NCBI GenBank assembly: GCA_940671915.1 | Contig: CALNVZ010003434.1 | Span: forward strand, 9,689,188-9,753,187 | Direction: 5' to 3' | Length of the DNA: 64,000 nt | Source of the DNA: Paracentrotus lividus | Taxonomy: Eukaryota; Echinodermata; Echinoidea; Camarodonta; Echinidae | Part shown: piece after piece, positions 1 to 12,449 of the stretch | Position numbering within the stretch: position 1 is the stretch's first letter | Layout of the letters: each line of letters begins with the position of its first letter | Made by a program: the position numbers and the translations under genes | Notes under the pieces: model-generated | Databases searched by the model: none | The model's input: the letters and a program-made list of their open reading frames with translations, nothing else | Told to the model about the DNA's origin: nothing

Positions 1-940
1 GATATGATTGTGAAATTTAGTGATGTATATTTGGAAACAGGTTTTTGTTTTTAGCTGTCTATAAATGCAATAGGAATAGCTTGGAATATGTATTTTTTCT
101 GGAGGGGGGGGGGGAGGAATCTATTTTGGTTCACATTTACATTATAAAGCTGCTGCTTTGGAGAAGTTTGAACCAAAAAAATTTGTATATCAATATTTGC
201 TTTGTCTGGACTGAAACCCCCTCTATTTTAATAGTCAGATTAAATTGAATATCTCTTCAAAGGTATTGTCAGTATCTCCTAAGTTTGCATACTCTTCTGG
301 GTTTTTTTCCTCAATCAATTTTGACACATTTGTCCTGTGTTAGATAGAGGCAGAGGCAGTTTTTTGACGAAAACTTTTTCTTCACAATTCTTTCTGACAG
401 TTAGAATACAATTTACACAACCAACATTTAGTTCAAAAAGATTATTAGCTATATACCTGTACATATTCAATACAAGTTGATATGATTAATACGTACTAAT
501 ATTTTTATTAATATTGTCACTTTGCTGTAGGAAATGTAGATATATATGAAGCACACCTTTTAATTTCCTCTCTTCGAAAACCAAAAGGGGTAATTTGGAA
601 AGAAGTTATGATTACATGTACTTTACCAAGCAGTGAACCTGTACTTTCATTTGATTGCCTTTGTCTTATTGATCTAAACTGATATCTTGATTTTCTTGGA
701 ATTTCACCGACAATAAGTGGAATAGGCCTATTTGAAGTTCCATATTGAAATTGACTCCTTGGAAATATTGACTGTCAGATCTCAATATTGCCTTTACAGG
801 GCTTTCTAGCAAAAAGGTAACCCAACATTGATTGTGGAGAACTATAAAGATTTATCAGCAGTACAAATCGTGTTATTCATACCTTTTCTATTCATGCTTT
901 ACATGATGTACAAAAATTATTGCACCATTCTGCCAGCCAT

Positions 941-1202
941 ATGTGATGCATCACATCAAAATGAGAGACAAGTCACTGAGAAATCTTTGCAAAGGGTCAA
1001 GGAAATTGGCAAAATAATAAGAAATGTCAAATTTGGGCGAAAATATTTTTCAATTTTCTGAATCTTCAATATGTCATTTTTGCTTTGTGAAAAAAACTGA
1101 GTAAAAATGATAAAGGAAAAGTATTTTAAAATGAATTATTTTGTCCATATCTTTCACTCCTTTCTGGCGACTTGTCTCTCATTTTGATACGATGGGTCAC
1201 AT
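941..1202. mobile_element. MITE with about 34 bp inverted ends (family 1, copy 1)
   Basis: The left arm (941-974) and right arm (1169-1202) are imperfect reverse complements. Both contain the core TCAAAATGAGAGACAAGTC, and both outer ends read ATGTGA. The interior has no transposase. A diverged second copy lies at 21621-21848 and shares the internal words GGCAAAATAATAA and TTTCTGGCGACTTG, so this is a dispersed family and not a chance hairpin. Confidence 0.7.
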
Positions 1203-4200
1203 ATCATGAAATATCTACATTGTAAGTCTTTTCAATGATAATTTGATCATGTATCCAGGGTCGTCCAATGCCATTGTTTTGCGAAAAGTTTGGACACAAT
1301 TGCAGTTGGTACGGTTGAATTTTATTTGCATGTGCTTCATAAAAGAGGCATTGTCCCATTGCAGTGAAGGTGAAGCAGCCACAATTTTTTATTAGATTTT
1401 AACCAGTTGTGCCCTGCAAATATACTGCAGAGGATGATAAATGCCCCCCCCCCCCCTTTGTTGGCCATTTACGTCAGTCATTATTGCATGAACAAACACA
1501 AATTTTGAAATGATTCAGATGATTAGACATCAATATAATGGATGTCTTTGTTTCACCTTCAAAAGAAAATGATTTGTGGCAACCACGCTTGACAAGTTCC
1601 ATGCTTCATTTGGGCTTTATTAAAAAGAAAAATAATGTTCAACAACAAGTTCAGATCATGGTGTTCAGTGATGTGGAAATTAAGGTATTTGAAAAGAAAA
1701 AGGGTTGTGATTTCAAATTACTTTAATCAACTATTAAATAACTATCAAATGTACAAATGTAGTTTAGATTTTGTCTCAAATCAATTTTTTGTTTTTCATT
1801 AAATCACTGTGTCTGCAATTTCTGAATATTTAATTGATCCAAAATTACACAAAGATATCTTGAGGCTTTAAATTTTTGCCCCAGAAATCATTTCTCTAAG
1901 GTATAGGAAATTTAGGATGATTTTTTTATTTGTTCTAAAATTCACTGAGATGAAATTGGACTGGGAAAAGTTATTGTGAGGTGCAGCCTATCCTTGGTTT
2001 CTTTCACTGAGTTGTAATTTGAAGTTCATTATGACAGGCAGAAGACTTCTGTGATTTGATTTTAAGGAGGTTTTACATAATAGTGAAGTATTAAAGCAAC
2101 ATGAAGAATGTTTTGAAAGGATGTCGATTCGTTTACCCATATTTCCTTACAACATGCCGAAAAATGAGTCTTAAATTGTTGAAATCATTAAGATACATGG
2201 AGGCATATGATTAAAAATTTGTTTGAGATTATACGCTACTAGTATGAGAGAAAGGACTCAAGAAGAAGAAGAAGATGGTTTAGGTGGAATGCTTGTTATT
2301 GAAGAATAGGTCTCGATGTACGTCTGAAAATTAACAGTTCAAATTGATTTTTTGATAAATTCTCAGTGTAAAAGTTTTTTATTGTGAAGTAATATAGGTT
2401 AATATGGCCCAGTAGGCATTAAAATGACCCAGAGTAAAGATTGATTTACCCTTTTTTCATTCTAAATTTGTGTACAGCAGAAAAACTGCATCTATATAAG
2501 GCATGACAAGAGCTACTTTTCCATCTGGTTTCATAGAATTTTATACCACTATTATATTACAGTAGTGTGTAGGCTGATAAATAGTTATGTTGTTGTTGTT
2601 GCTATGATTCAGTATTACTGAGGGACAATTTCTTTTCCATATTTTCTTTTTCTTTGGTAACAGATTTAGTTTTCCATATGTCTTTGTAACCTTTTCATGG
2701 CCAGATCCCTTCATTTCCAGTGTATTTTTTGTCATTAAGTGGGAGGCAGCTTTAAAAAAGTGTCATAATTTTTTTTCTTGGTTAGATTTTTGGAAAACAA
2801 AAATGACTTTTGGTTCAGTTGAAGCAAAGCAGTTTATGTGTTGCAAGTAACATTGACCCATTTGCATGTACATTTGTAAGATGTGTTGAAAAGAATCTGA
2901 TCAAATTACCCTGCTTCTACCATTTTTTTCCATTTTGTTTTCTTTTTTATAGATGAAATACATAATTTTGTCAAACCTGGCAAATGTTTCTGGAGGCCAT
3001 GCATGCATGCACCTAGTTTCTGATTGCTATGTTTGCAATCACAAGTCATCAATATAATTACATTTGGAGAGAGGGGTTTCCAAAGCAAAGCTTTCAGCCA
3101 ATCTCCCGTGACCCAATTCAGTAATTCTGGCACTCACTGGTATTGTTGATTTTTGAGTGGAAATGAAATTTGAAAGAAAACTTATTTTGATATTAAAAGG
3201 CTTGGATGTACATATACATGTAGATGTTTCAAATCATTTTATACTTTATTTTCATAAACATGAAATTGAGATTATGAAAAACATACATTATTGAATATTT
3301 GATACGTAAATGTCAGGCATGATCACTGTCTCCTTTCAAGAATGTTATTGACATGACAGAATCATCTTAGAATTTCCAATATCTACCTAACTTCGCTTTG
3401 TCATAATATTTCCAGAAGTATGAAATTGATTGATATGGGAGAAAAATATTATGGATAAAAGGGTTTGCTTGCATCATGCCCTTTGGTTCATTTGTTGTTG
3501 TATTTTTTTCTTTTTGTTGTTGTAATTGTTTTTTTTTGGTTTTTTTTGTGTTACAGGGTCTGGGAATCCAACCTTTCGTTATCTGAAATATTATCTTGTA
3601 ATTTTTTAGTCAATTGTATGGAAATTATATCTAGTCACATGCCTTTGAAATCAATGAGGCTTTGCAAAGACATTTGTAAAGGCCTATTTTTCTAAAACAT
3701 TCATGTTGTCTTTTCTTTTCTATTTTTTGAAGAGGGAGAGGGGTTGCAGTTTAATATTTTTATGTCTCTGTGAATGTAGTGGTTGAGGGGGTGCCCATTT
3801 ATTGTCAAGCCCTGATCTGTCTGTCAATTTCGTTCAGAAAAAAAGCATCAGAAGACACATAAGTTGAATATATGTTCATGGAGATGACTAAATTGTGAGT
3901 AGATCAATGATCCAGTTTGATTTCATTTGGTGCAAAACTAAGTCACCCTCTTCTCTCAATTGGGTCATTCTGCTCGGCTTTCATACTATTCCCTGGAAAG
4001 AAGGTCCAGCTGTCTAGCCAGGCCAGGCCAGGCCTAGCAGTTCATCAGAGGCCAGCCAAACTTGACACCTAAATACAATGTAACAACACCTGGTGGCTAC
4101 TTTAAGGGGATTCACTAGGCAAATCATTTGTACAGAGGTACAGGTAGATGTAGAAAGGCGCTATGTGTGCACATGCACCCTTTTGCCTCTTAACATAGGA

Positions 4201-7169
4201 TACAAGTGCTATGAACCATTTTCTTTTTTAAAGATCTGACGTGTATTCATGTATTGCTGTCATTTCCTGAGCAAGTAGTCATTATATGTTTTACTTATTT
4301 AAGCCCTACAATGGTTATAAAATAATTCATATACATTTTTACTTGAAGTAAATATTTTAACAAACATATGCCTTGTGTTCAAGAGAGATCCTTATTTGTT
4401 ATCGAATCCAAATCATAGTCATAATCATAAAATCATGATCCCGGATTTTTAATACTTTTTTTATCAAATTTTAAGAAATTGAGAGCTGATTTCAAATGAA
4501 AACATTCACATTACAATTTTTGTACATCCATTTACTGAAAAGTTCTCTTACATTTCAGTGGTGTATCCCATACTATTGCTGATCCATTTTTGTGGTTTGG
4601 TTGGTAGGAATTCAAATTCAAGTTACATGTACATGTAATGTCAGGGTTGATTTCTGTATTATAATAATCTTCAACTCTATTCTTTGGCTTGTCACTTCCA
4701 TTCAATCTCCACACAAAGCCAATTGTTGGAGCATTAAATACAGTGGTCAAGGGCACTTCATTCTGAAGAATTGTGTTACTGGTAAGGGGGGGGGGGGGGG
4801 GTGCACAATATTTTTAATGACATGCATTAACCCTATTTTGCTTCTTACTGTCTACAAGACTAAATTATTTTATTTATTTATTTATTAATTAAAAGAAAAC
4901 AAAATGGCAGAAGGCAGAAAAATAGGAGCAGGAGAAAAGTGAAATTTTTCCTCATCCTGTGCCCTGGAACATAAAAAATATAATCAATCCCACGATTGAT
5001 ATCAATATTAAATCTATGGTAATCTGTGTACTAAAGAGTTACAATCGACCATTAGATTCATTGTGTCTCTTTCTGTTACAGGGCACTGGTTAGATATTTG
5101 GATTTTTCCAAAGCTCTAAACCATTAGGTTATTTAGTAAAACCACAACATTTGAAAGTTCATTTTAATGTGTTCATATGACATCTGTATTTATGTGTAAC
5201 TTGATACTTGATACTTGAGAATGGTATAAGATGATCTCCTTTTCTGTCATCTTTTTAGTTTTGGTTTTGGTGACGACTCAATGCTTCCTCGCTTCCTGTT
5301 CATAGTTTGGAATGCTATATTTTATAATTTGTTTATATAGTTCAGTTTATATTGCAACATATATATGTAGGTTTGTGATTACAGAAACTCCTGAAGTTGT
5401 GAATGGTTTTGTATTGCTTGTCTTAACATTCAGACCCATCAAAAGGATGGTAACTCTCTTAACTTGTAGTTTGATAATAATTAAAAGCATAAAAAAAAAG
5501 AAATGTTGGCACCCTCTCCTACACGTATACTGCCTAGCTAAATTCATCCGACGGATGGGAAAGCCATGAAGCCCATTGCCAACCTATTTGGATTAGTAAA
5601 ATTTTTATTTAAATATCTTCATATGAAAGGAAAGTTGAAGAAATTTGTTAGTCATATTTTTCAGAATCTTTCACTAACTTGATAAATTGTTTGGCTAATA
5701 GGCCTATATTATCTGCTTTATAAAAGCCCAGTTCATGTCAGGATAGACCTCCTCATGTGACTATAGCAATGAAGTCGTATTAATTATTATATGATAATAA
5801 CAAATTAATTAAGAAATAAGTTACAAAGTTTCAAAAATTTCATTCAAAACACATGTACAGATACTCAGCAAATCAATACCAAAGTTATAAATGCTCAATT
5901 TATAATAACAAATTACATTTTCATAGTGCTTCATAAGTTTCTAAGATACTAAACAAATATAAGACAAACTTTATGTACACAGATGCTCAAAGGTTGGAAA
6001 AGGGGGATATTCTTTTTTAAAACCAGCACTTGTATATTATTTGAATTTAACCATGGAAGAGGAAGTTCTAGTGTGAAAATTAATTTTGAATTGTGTGAGT
6101 GAGATTGTTAATAATACAATAGCATATGAGACGGTCAACATTATCCATTGTTTGCCTGGAGGGCGTCTGCTTGTTAGTTTATATACAATGTATGAGTCGA
6201 TACTTTTCAGGCTGCTGGCAAACAATGAGGTCTGTTCTGTAAAATGAACTTTCATTTATAATGTAGTCTGTCAAAAGTTTGAATTTTTTCCTTGGAAATC
6301 ATACGCCCCTAAGACTTTAATTTTTATGACACTTCAAATAAAATGGAAAAATATTCACATAACACTTTTGGAATCTACAGTAAAACACATTGTTTGCTAT
6401 TCTGAATCTCATTTTCATTAACTGATAATTTTTCCATAATTTATATTATATCAGAGCTCTTTGTTTGGTTTCATGTAATATACAATCTTACAGTACACTT
6501 GAAACCATTATCTTTTTTTTTTATCAGGGGGGGCGGGGGTGTATAACAGTATATTCATGCTATTTAACGATTCCTTTCATATTTTCTTTTCAACACGGAT
6601 TATACATGTAGGCTTCATTTGTATGCCATCCAAAGTTGCAAAAGAAATATCATGTTCTTTTCAAATTCATACAATAGATTACAAGCAAACTTTTTCATTG
6701 CACACACAAATTCAACCAGGAAGTATTGCCTATTATAAACCTTTTTTTACATGAGGAAATGAGAGAGAGTATTGGTTCACATTTACATGTAATTGTTTTA
6801 CGCTTGGAAAAAGATATGTATTCCATGTAATGTTGTCTTTAATGATGTAATCGACATACAGGACATAATTGTCATTAAACCGCAAACCATTAATGACCGA
6901 GATTGTTTACGTTTATTATGTGTCAGACTACATGTATATTGTGATGTTAGAATTTATTTTTCTTCATGTTGGAATCAATTATTATGCTCAATTACACCCC
7001 CCCCCCCCCGATACCATTATTTAAATCTATATGCACAGCACCATTAATTACTGTTGTTAACTTCACTGTAGGATAAATCTGTCCTCCACCAAGCAACAAT
7101 TACCCAAGGCTTTCCAAATATAGCAAAGGTCAAAAATGTTTTAGATCGAAAGTGAAACATGGAATCCTC

Positions 7170-7290
7170 AGTTCTAGGACAACTGCCCCCCAGACAAATA
7201 CCCCCTCCCAAAAATCTCCCCCCTAGCCCTGACCCTATGCTGAGGGTAGTTGTCCTGAGGGTAGTCATCCAGGGGGTAATTGTCCTGACA
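7170..7290. repeat. C-rich minisatellite-like repeat (GGACAAYTACCCCC type)
   Basis: Short units alternate between GGACAACTGCCCCCC-like text on one strand and GGGTAGTTGTCCTGA, GGGTAGTCATCC and GGGGGTAATTGTCCTGA on the other. The flanks (CAAGGCTTTCC...AAAGTGAAACATGGAA and GCCTAAGGCTTACC...GAAAGTGAAAGATGGAA) are also partly repeated, so the whole 7090-7380 stretch is probably one dispersed repeat. Confidence 0.4.
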
Positions 7291-8639
7291 TTGTGATTTG
7301 CCTAAGGCTTACCCAACATATCAAAAGCCTAAAACCTTTGCACCTCATTAGAAAGTGAAAGATGGAAGGATGGAATGCCCTCAAAATACATTGTACAAAA
7401 ACAATTTGAACAAGACCTTCTTGACTAAAGAAAACAGATGCTTGTCGACTCCTACCCAGATCGATACAAGCGTGACAGGCTTATAATACTTTTTGAAACC
7501 TAAGACAAAACAACTGCTGTGCGAAGCCCCATTGATTATCAGATTATTACAATATGTGAAGGTCGGGTAGGGCATTTAACGTTTAATGGAAAAGAATCAA
7601 TATGGCAAGACTGTCAGCGTTTATCTCTTGCAATATTATGGATACGGATTCATTGTTTTGAATAGAATAGAAGGCATTGTAATTAACACTTTTATGATCT
7701 ATTAAAATTTAAATTAACATCTCTGTTTGGTTGCTATACATAATGTCAGCTTGTAAGAGACCATAAGGGTGATCGATTATAACTCTTTATAAATTGCCCT
7801 TGTCACAACTGGTTGTGGGTGTTTTTTGTTAGTGCGTGTTGTACTTTCTGTGATACTCCTTGCATTTCAATATGGCTGTATGAGGAGTGCATCCACCAGC
7901 ATGCCTGAAGAAAACTTTACCATCCATGCTTGCGACACAAGGAGGATTTATTTTTTAATCCTATGCAGACAAGATGCAGAGAGGTGCAAGGCAAACACAT
8001 GACCAGTTAACATTAATAATGCCCTCCTGGTTCTTACATGTAGTGGAAAAATAGTCGGAAACTTCAGTTTGATATGAGATACATCTTTTACTTTTAAATC
8101 GATCAGATGCACATCGTACGTTTTTTGTTATATGTTGTAGAGCAAGATGTTCATGTTGGCACTTGATCCTTGACACATGTAAATCGTTGAAAAGTTGCTT
8201 ATGATTGTAATTGATACAGTTATTGCGGGTCATTAATTGCGTGTGAAGGAGCTGAGTAAACGATACGCTTGATGAGGAGTTCATTTCATGTTTATTTTAA
8301 GAGCATGGATACAGCACGCATCAGTGTCACCCTATCTTTGTCTTTTATTACAGATGTAATGATTTAAAATCAAACAGGGCATGCCGTTTAAGAACCACCT
8401 CATGAATATATCAGATTAACTCCCGAATCATCCCAATTACCCCCTAATTTGATTTACTTTAACATTTGATATTGATAACTCTTGTTCACTCTCTTATCTT
8501 CCAGTAAATATTAAGTGCCTTTGATTGCTGATGAATTTCAGAATTCCAGAATGGTAGGTGCCTGCAAATGTAGTTGTGAATGTCATGAATAGAACCAAGG
8601 ACTTAAGTCCTTGATAGAACCATGGATCGTAATAAGAAT

Positions 8640-8941
8640 CCATGATAGAACACAAGTGAGCTCATGGATAGGTTGGGTTTTGAAGAAACTGTTGTGGAAG
8701 TGGTACATGTAAAGAGAAGTGGTTTGAGATGGATGGGCCATGTCGTGAGGAGGACAGATGATGAACCTGTGAAAAGAGCATGGAATATTGTAGTGGATGG
8801 AAGAAAAAAGGGAAGACTGAAGATTACATGGAAAGATATGGTGAAGAAGGAAAGCAGTAAGGTAGGTCTAAACGACGAGGATGCTCAAGACAGTTAAAGA
8901 AGTGGAAAAAGGGAGTGTCATCATGGTGCAAGAGTCAGTAA
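8640..8941 (+). pseudogene. 3' end of a non-LTR retrotransposon ORF2 (LINE fragment)
   Basis: The translation of the frame from 8664 carries the typical C-terminal tail of LINE reverse transcriptases: LRWMGHVVRR, then DDEPVKRAW, then DGRKKGRLKITWKDMV, then DEDAQD. Shifting frame near 8893 continues into KKWKKGVSSWCKSQ and a stop at 8939-8941, the usual end of such proteins, so the copy has one frameshift. Upstream RT and endonuclease parts are absent: this is a 5'-truncated, dead copy in an SH2B intron, in sense orientation. The LINE clade cannot be decided from this tail. A related fragment starts at 63626. Confidence 0.75.
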
Positions 8942-9067
8942 CTCCTCATAAAAGGGAAAAACACTGACTGATATATTAATTATGATGATTTTATCAATAT
9001 AGTTGATCAAAATACCATGGCATAACCAAAAGGAGTATTCAAAAATATTTTCTTTTTTTCTTTACAG

Positions 9068-9198
9068 ACCACTTCCCATGCTGCCTAGTACCACCCCAAC
9101 ATCTCCTTCCCATGGTGCAACAGGTGCTTTACCGAGTAGCGTTCAGCCGCCGCCGAGAACCAAGCCAGCTCTTACCGTCAATATACCATCTCAACAAG
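9068..9198 (+). CDS. SH2B exon: proline-rich linker
   Basis: The acceptor is TTTCTTTACAG ending at 9067 and the donor is G/GTAATA at 9199. One base completes the previous codon and one base is left over. The translation runs [14 protein letters not shown], then [17 protein letters not shown]. Proline runs could bind SH3 or WW partners. A MITE begins about 10 bp after the donor. Confidence 0.8.
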
Positions 9199-11587
9199 GT
9201 AATATCATTGAGTGATTTCACGTTCGGTGTTATAATCGGTGTTAGTGTTTATTTTGGAGCAGAAGTCTGATCTAACACCGAACGTGAAATGGAAATAAAA
9301 TCAGTCGGTGTTAGGTGTTGACCTCTAAATTTTGACGTAGTTCCGGTTGCTGGTGTTTCATTTTGTGTCAAATGTTGTCTGCTGAACCGAGCTCTGCAGC
9401 CGGTGTTAGATTTCACGTGCAAATTTCCATTGACTAACACTAAACCCCTAGGGATTAAGAAAAAGTTAATTTCACACTCGGTGTTAGTGTTGGTGTTGCC
9501 CAACGTTTGGTTTGTCTGGTGAATAATAAGCGCAGTGGAGGCTCAAGTGGCAGAGTATCAATACTTTATTTTACAGAATAATTAATCAATTAATATATTA
9601 GACTAAAGAGGGTACTTCAAGACGTACAAAATTGGTTAGTTTTTGGGTTAACGAGATATGGATTCACAAATTGGCTACTTACTCTTCAAGCCTGACAAGG
9701 GTCCAAGAAATTTCATCTAAATTCATTGGAAAAAATTATTAGAAAATATAAAATAAGATATTCCGTAGTAAATCGTATAGGGAATAAATATCATCAACAT
9801 GGATGTCTTCTCAATCTGTATTTTAGGAACAAAAGGCATGATCAATCACTGCTAATCTGAACCGATGTTCGAAATTATAGGGTCTGGGGGCTACGCGCTG
9901 CGCGGCCCGGCCTGGCTTTGAAGTGACCTAGGTAACGCTCCTTTTCCTGCTGCTTGCGAAAAACTGCCCGAGATATGAACTGTAAACTTACTGTTTTGTC
10001 AAAAAATATCCGTCATGAGGTAAATTTGTATCAAAGGGAGGTTTGAAGAAGGATTAATTTTCGATTTATTTGTATGATTTTAACCTTTTAGGGCCTTCTT
10101 CAGGTATATTCGAACAGTTTTAAACAACAAAACCGGTACTTCGCTACGAATTGCGTCGACGCCATTTTTCTTCAGACGGTGTTGGGCTATCGATCCGCGC
10201 GTGTTGGGATATCGGTATCGACTCTCATAGATCCGAGCTCGGTGTTTGAGCTCGATTTTAGCCGATTTTCACTCTGCTAACACTAACACCAACACCAACA
10301 CCGAACGTGAAATCACTCATTGTCATGTAGGACCTCGTACACACACAAGCCCCTAAATTTGATTCTTTGCCCCTCCTTAATTTTGATATGTAAACATGGG
10401 CCATATGCACAAAAAAAAGTATGAGTCCCCATGTACAAATTCCAACCGAGTGGTGTGTATGCAAAAGGCATCATTTTTTAAATTACCTTCTTGAATGAAG
10501 ACCAAACTAGAATATTACGATCTTGATTTAATATGTTTTTATTGTACCTACCTCAATCTGTCTGGGTATTATTGAGATATTCAATTTTTAGATGCCTTTG
10601 GTGACCCCCCTATTGCATTAATTCTGCACTCCTTTGCCTAAAGTTTCCCAAAGCAACCCCACCTAGCACCTCACCCAACTCTCTTTAGAACAAAGCTTCT
10701 CATCTTCATATAGACATTAACTCTATCCTTGGATAATATCAGTCATCGTATTCTCCCTAGATCTGGTAATTGGAGCCGGTAGGTTATTCCGCACCAGCTC
10801 GAGCTTGAAAAGTACTATTTCTGATCCACAAAATTAGCCCAATCAGAAAACATCAGCCTTTTTCTCTCGCATAACGAGCTAAATTGGGCAAAATCTCAGC
10901 CAAAGTCATCTTGGGCTTATTTTCAAATTGAGCTATTTTTGCCGTTTTGCCAAATTGCACACCAATTGAGCGATACTGCACAGCCTGAAATCAAAGCCCG
11001 ATCTTAAGATGCATGTATCGGGTTTGTCAGTGCAGCTTGTTGTAATGTCCGTAAAACTGAACTTAACCTTTTTTTTGTTCTGTTTTTATCACTGATGCAC
11101 CTTGGAGGGTGCTGTTTGTCTACCTCAGGCTAGTGCAGCATCGCCTGTTGTGCCTTTAGAGGTTAAAATGGGGGTCTAAAATAAATTGCTTCACCGTGAA
11201 TCATTGATCTCTGATTGGTAGATGGCCAAGAGATTGGAATGGCCCCTTGATATTAATAGGAATTCCCAAACGAGATGGAAATTGGTCATCATGTAGTTAT
11301 GGGTGTCATTTCGATGAGTGCCAAGGCCAAGTGAGAGGTCTATGTTTTGCAAGATTCCTGCTCTCTTGCTCTCTCTTGCTTCTCTTTCTCTATTACCTTT
11401 TCTTTTTATACCTCTATTTTTTTTAATGGGAATTCCGAAACAAGTTGGAAATTTGGTCATCGTATACTGTAATCGTGGAAATATTCGTGGGTGTCATTTT
11501 GATGAGTGCTGAGTGAAAGGTCTATGTTTTGTCATAGGATCCTGCTCCATCTCTCTTCTTCTTCTCCTTCTTCTCTCCCTCTCTCTC

Positions 11588-11631
<44 letters not shown>

Positions 11632-12410
11632 CCTCTCTGACTTTACCTTTCACTTTATCTATCAGTGCTTATCTACGTATCTCTTTATGTCTTTCTCTCC
11701 CTTGCTATAATCGCGTTCATAATTGCTACTACTTCACAAGTATACCTTGAAACCGTGTAACCAGTTTGAAGTGTAACAAAGGACAATTTATGTAAATCGT
11801 TTAAATTATATATTGTTATCTTCTTAAGAAAGCTACTAAAACCAAAACTTTTTGTTGAATCACAAAAGTTAAGTGATTTAATAATTACTGCTGATTTTCA
11901 GCATTTAGTATTGAAAACGGAGAAGAATGATAGTGGTTTTGTACGAAATAATGATTTCCAAGGTTTATGTTTATGTGTTGTCCTATTGTACAATGTGCAT
12001 TGCATTTATTTGAAAATACTGATTTATTGTCAAAATACTTATTTGGAACTTTTGAATTCATTCAGTTTGGCAGCTTTGCACTTAATTTGCAGCATGAGAC
12101 TTCAAAAGCAAACAGGACCATTCTAATAAATCACAACACTTTCATGGACAAGAATGTTTCTAACTTTTTACATCCCGAACTCCCAATAAAACCATGTTTG
12201 ATTTCTTTGCAGCCAACTTAACCAATGGTGCCTCAAGAAGTCCTCAGACTCCAGAGACGTCTACAGGGGGGCAGTCATCAAGTCGCGACCCCTCCCCTCC
12301 GTGTACCCCGCCCCCTATAGTACCTCCCAGGAGGCATCATGAGCTCGACAGAAGTCGGTCGCTAAGCAACGACTCAGAACCAGTCAGTCAGAGGATAGGT
12401 GAGGGATGGA

Positions 12411-12449
<39 letters not shown>

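Larger units (their letters stand above)
1..9067. other. SH2B intron or upstream DNA without recognised exons
   Basis: No open frame here resembles the PH or dimerisation domains expected upstream of the SH2B exon at 9068. The region is AT-rich with homopolymer G or C tracts (near 107, 1443, 4786, 6529 and 6995), a MITE at 941-1202, a GGACAAYTACCCCC-type repeat near 7170-7290 and a LINE fragment at 8640-8941. Very short exons cannot be excluded by eye. Confidence 0.5.
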
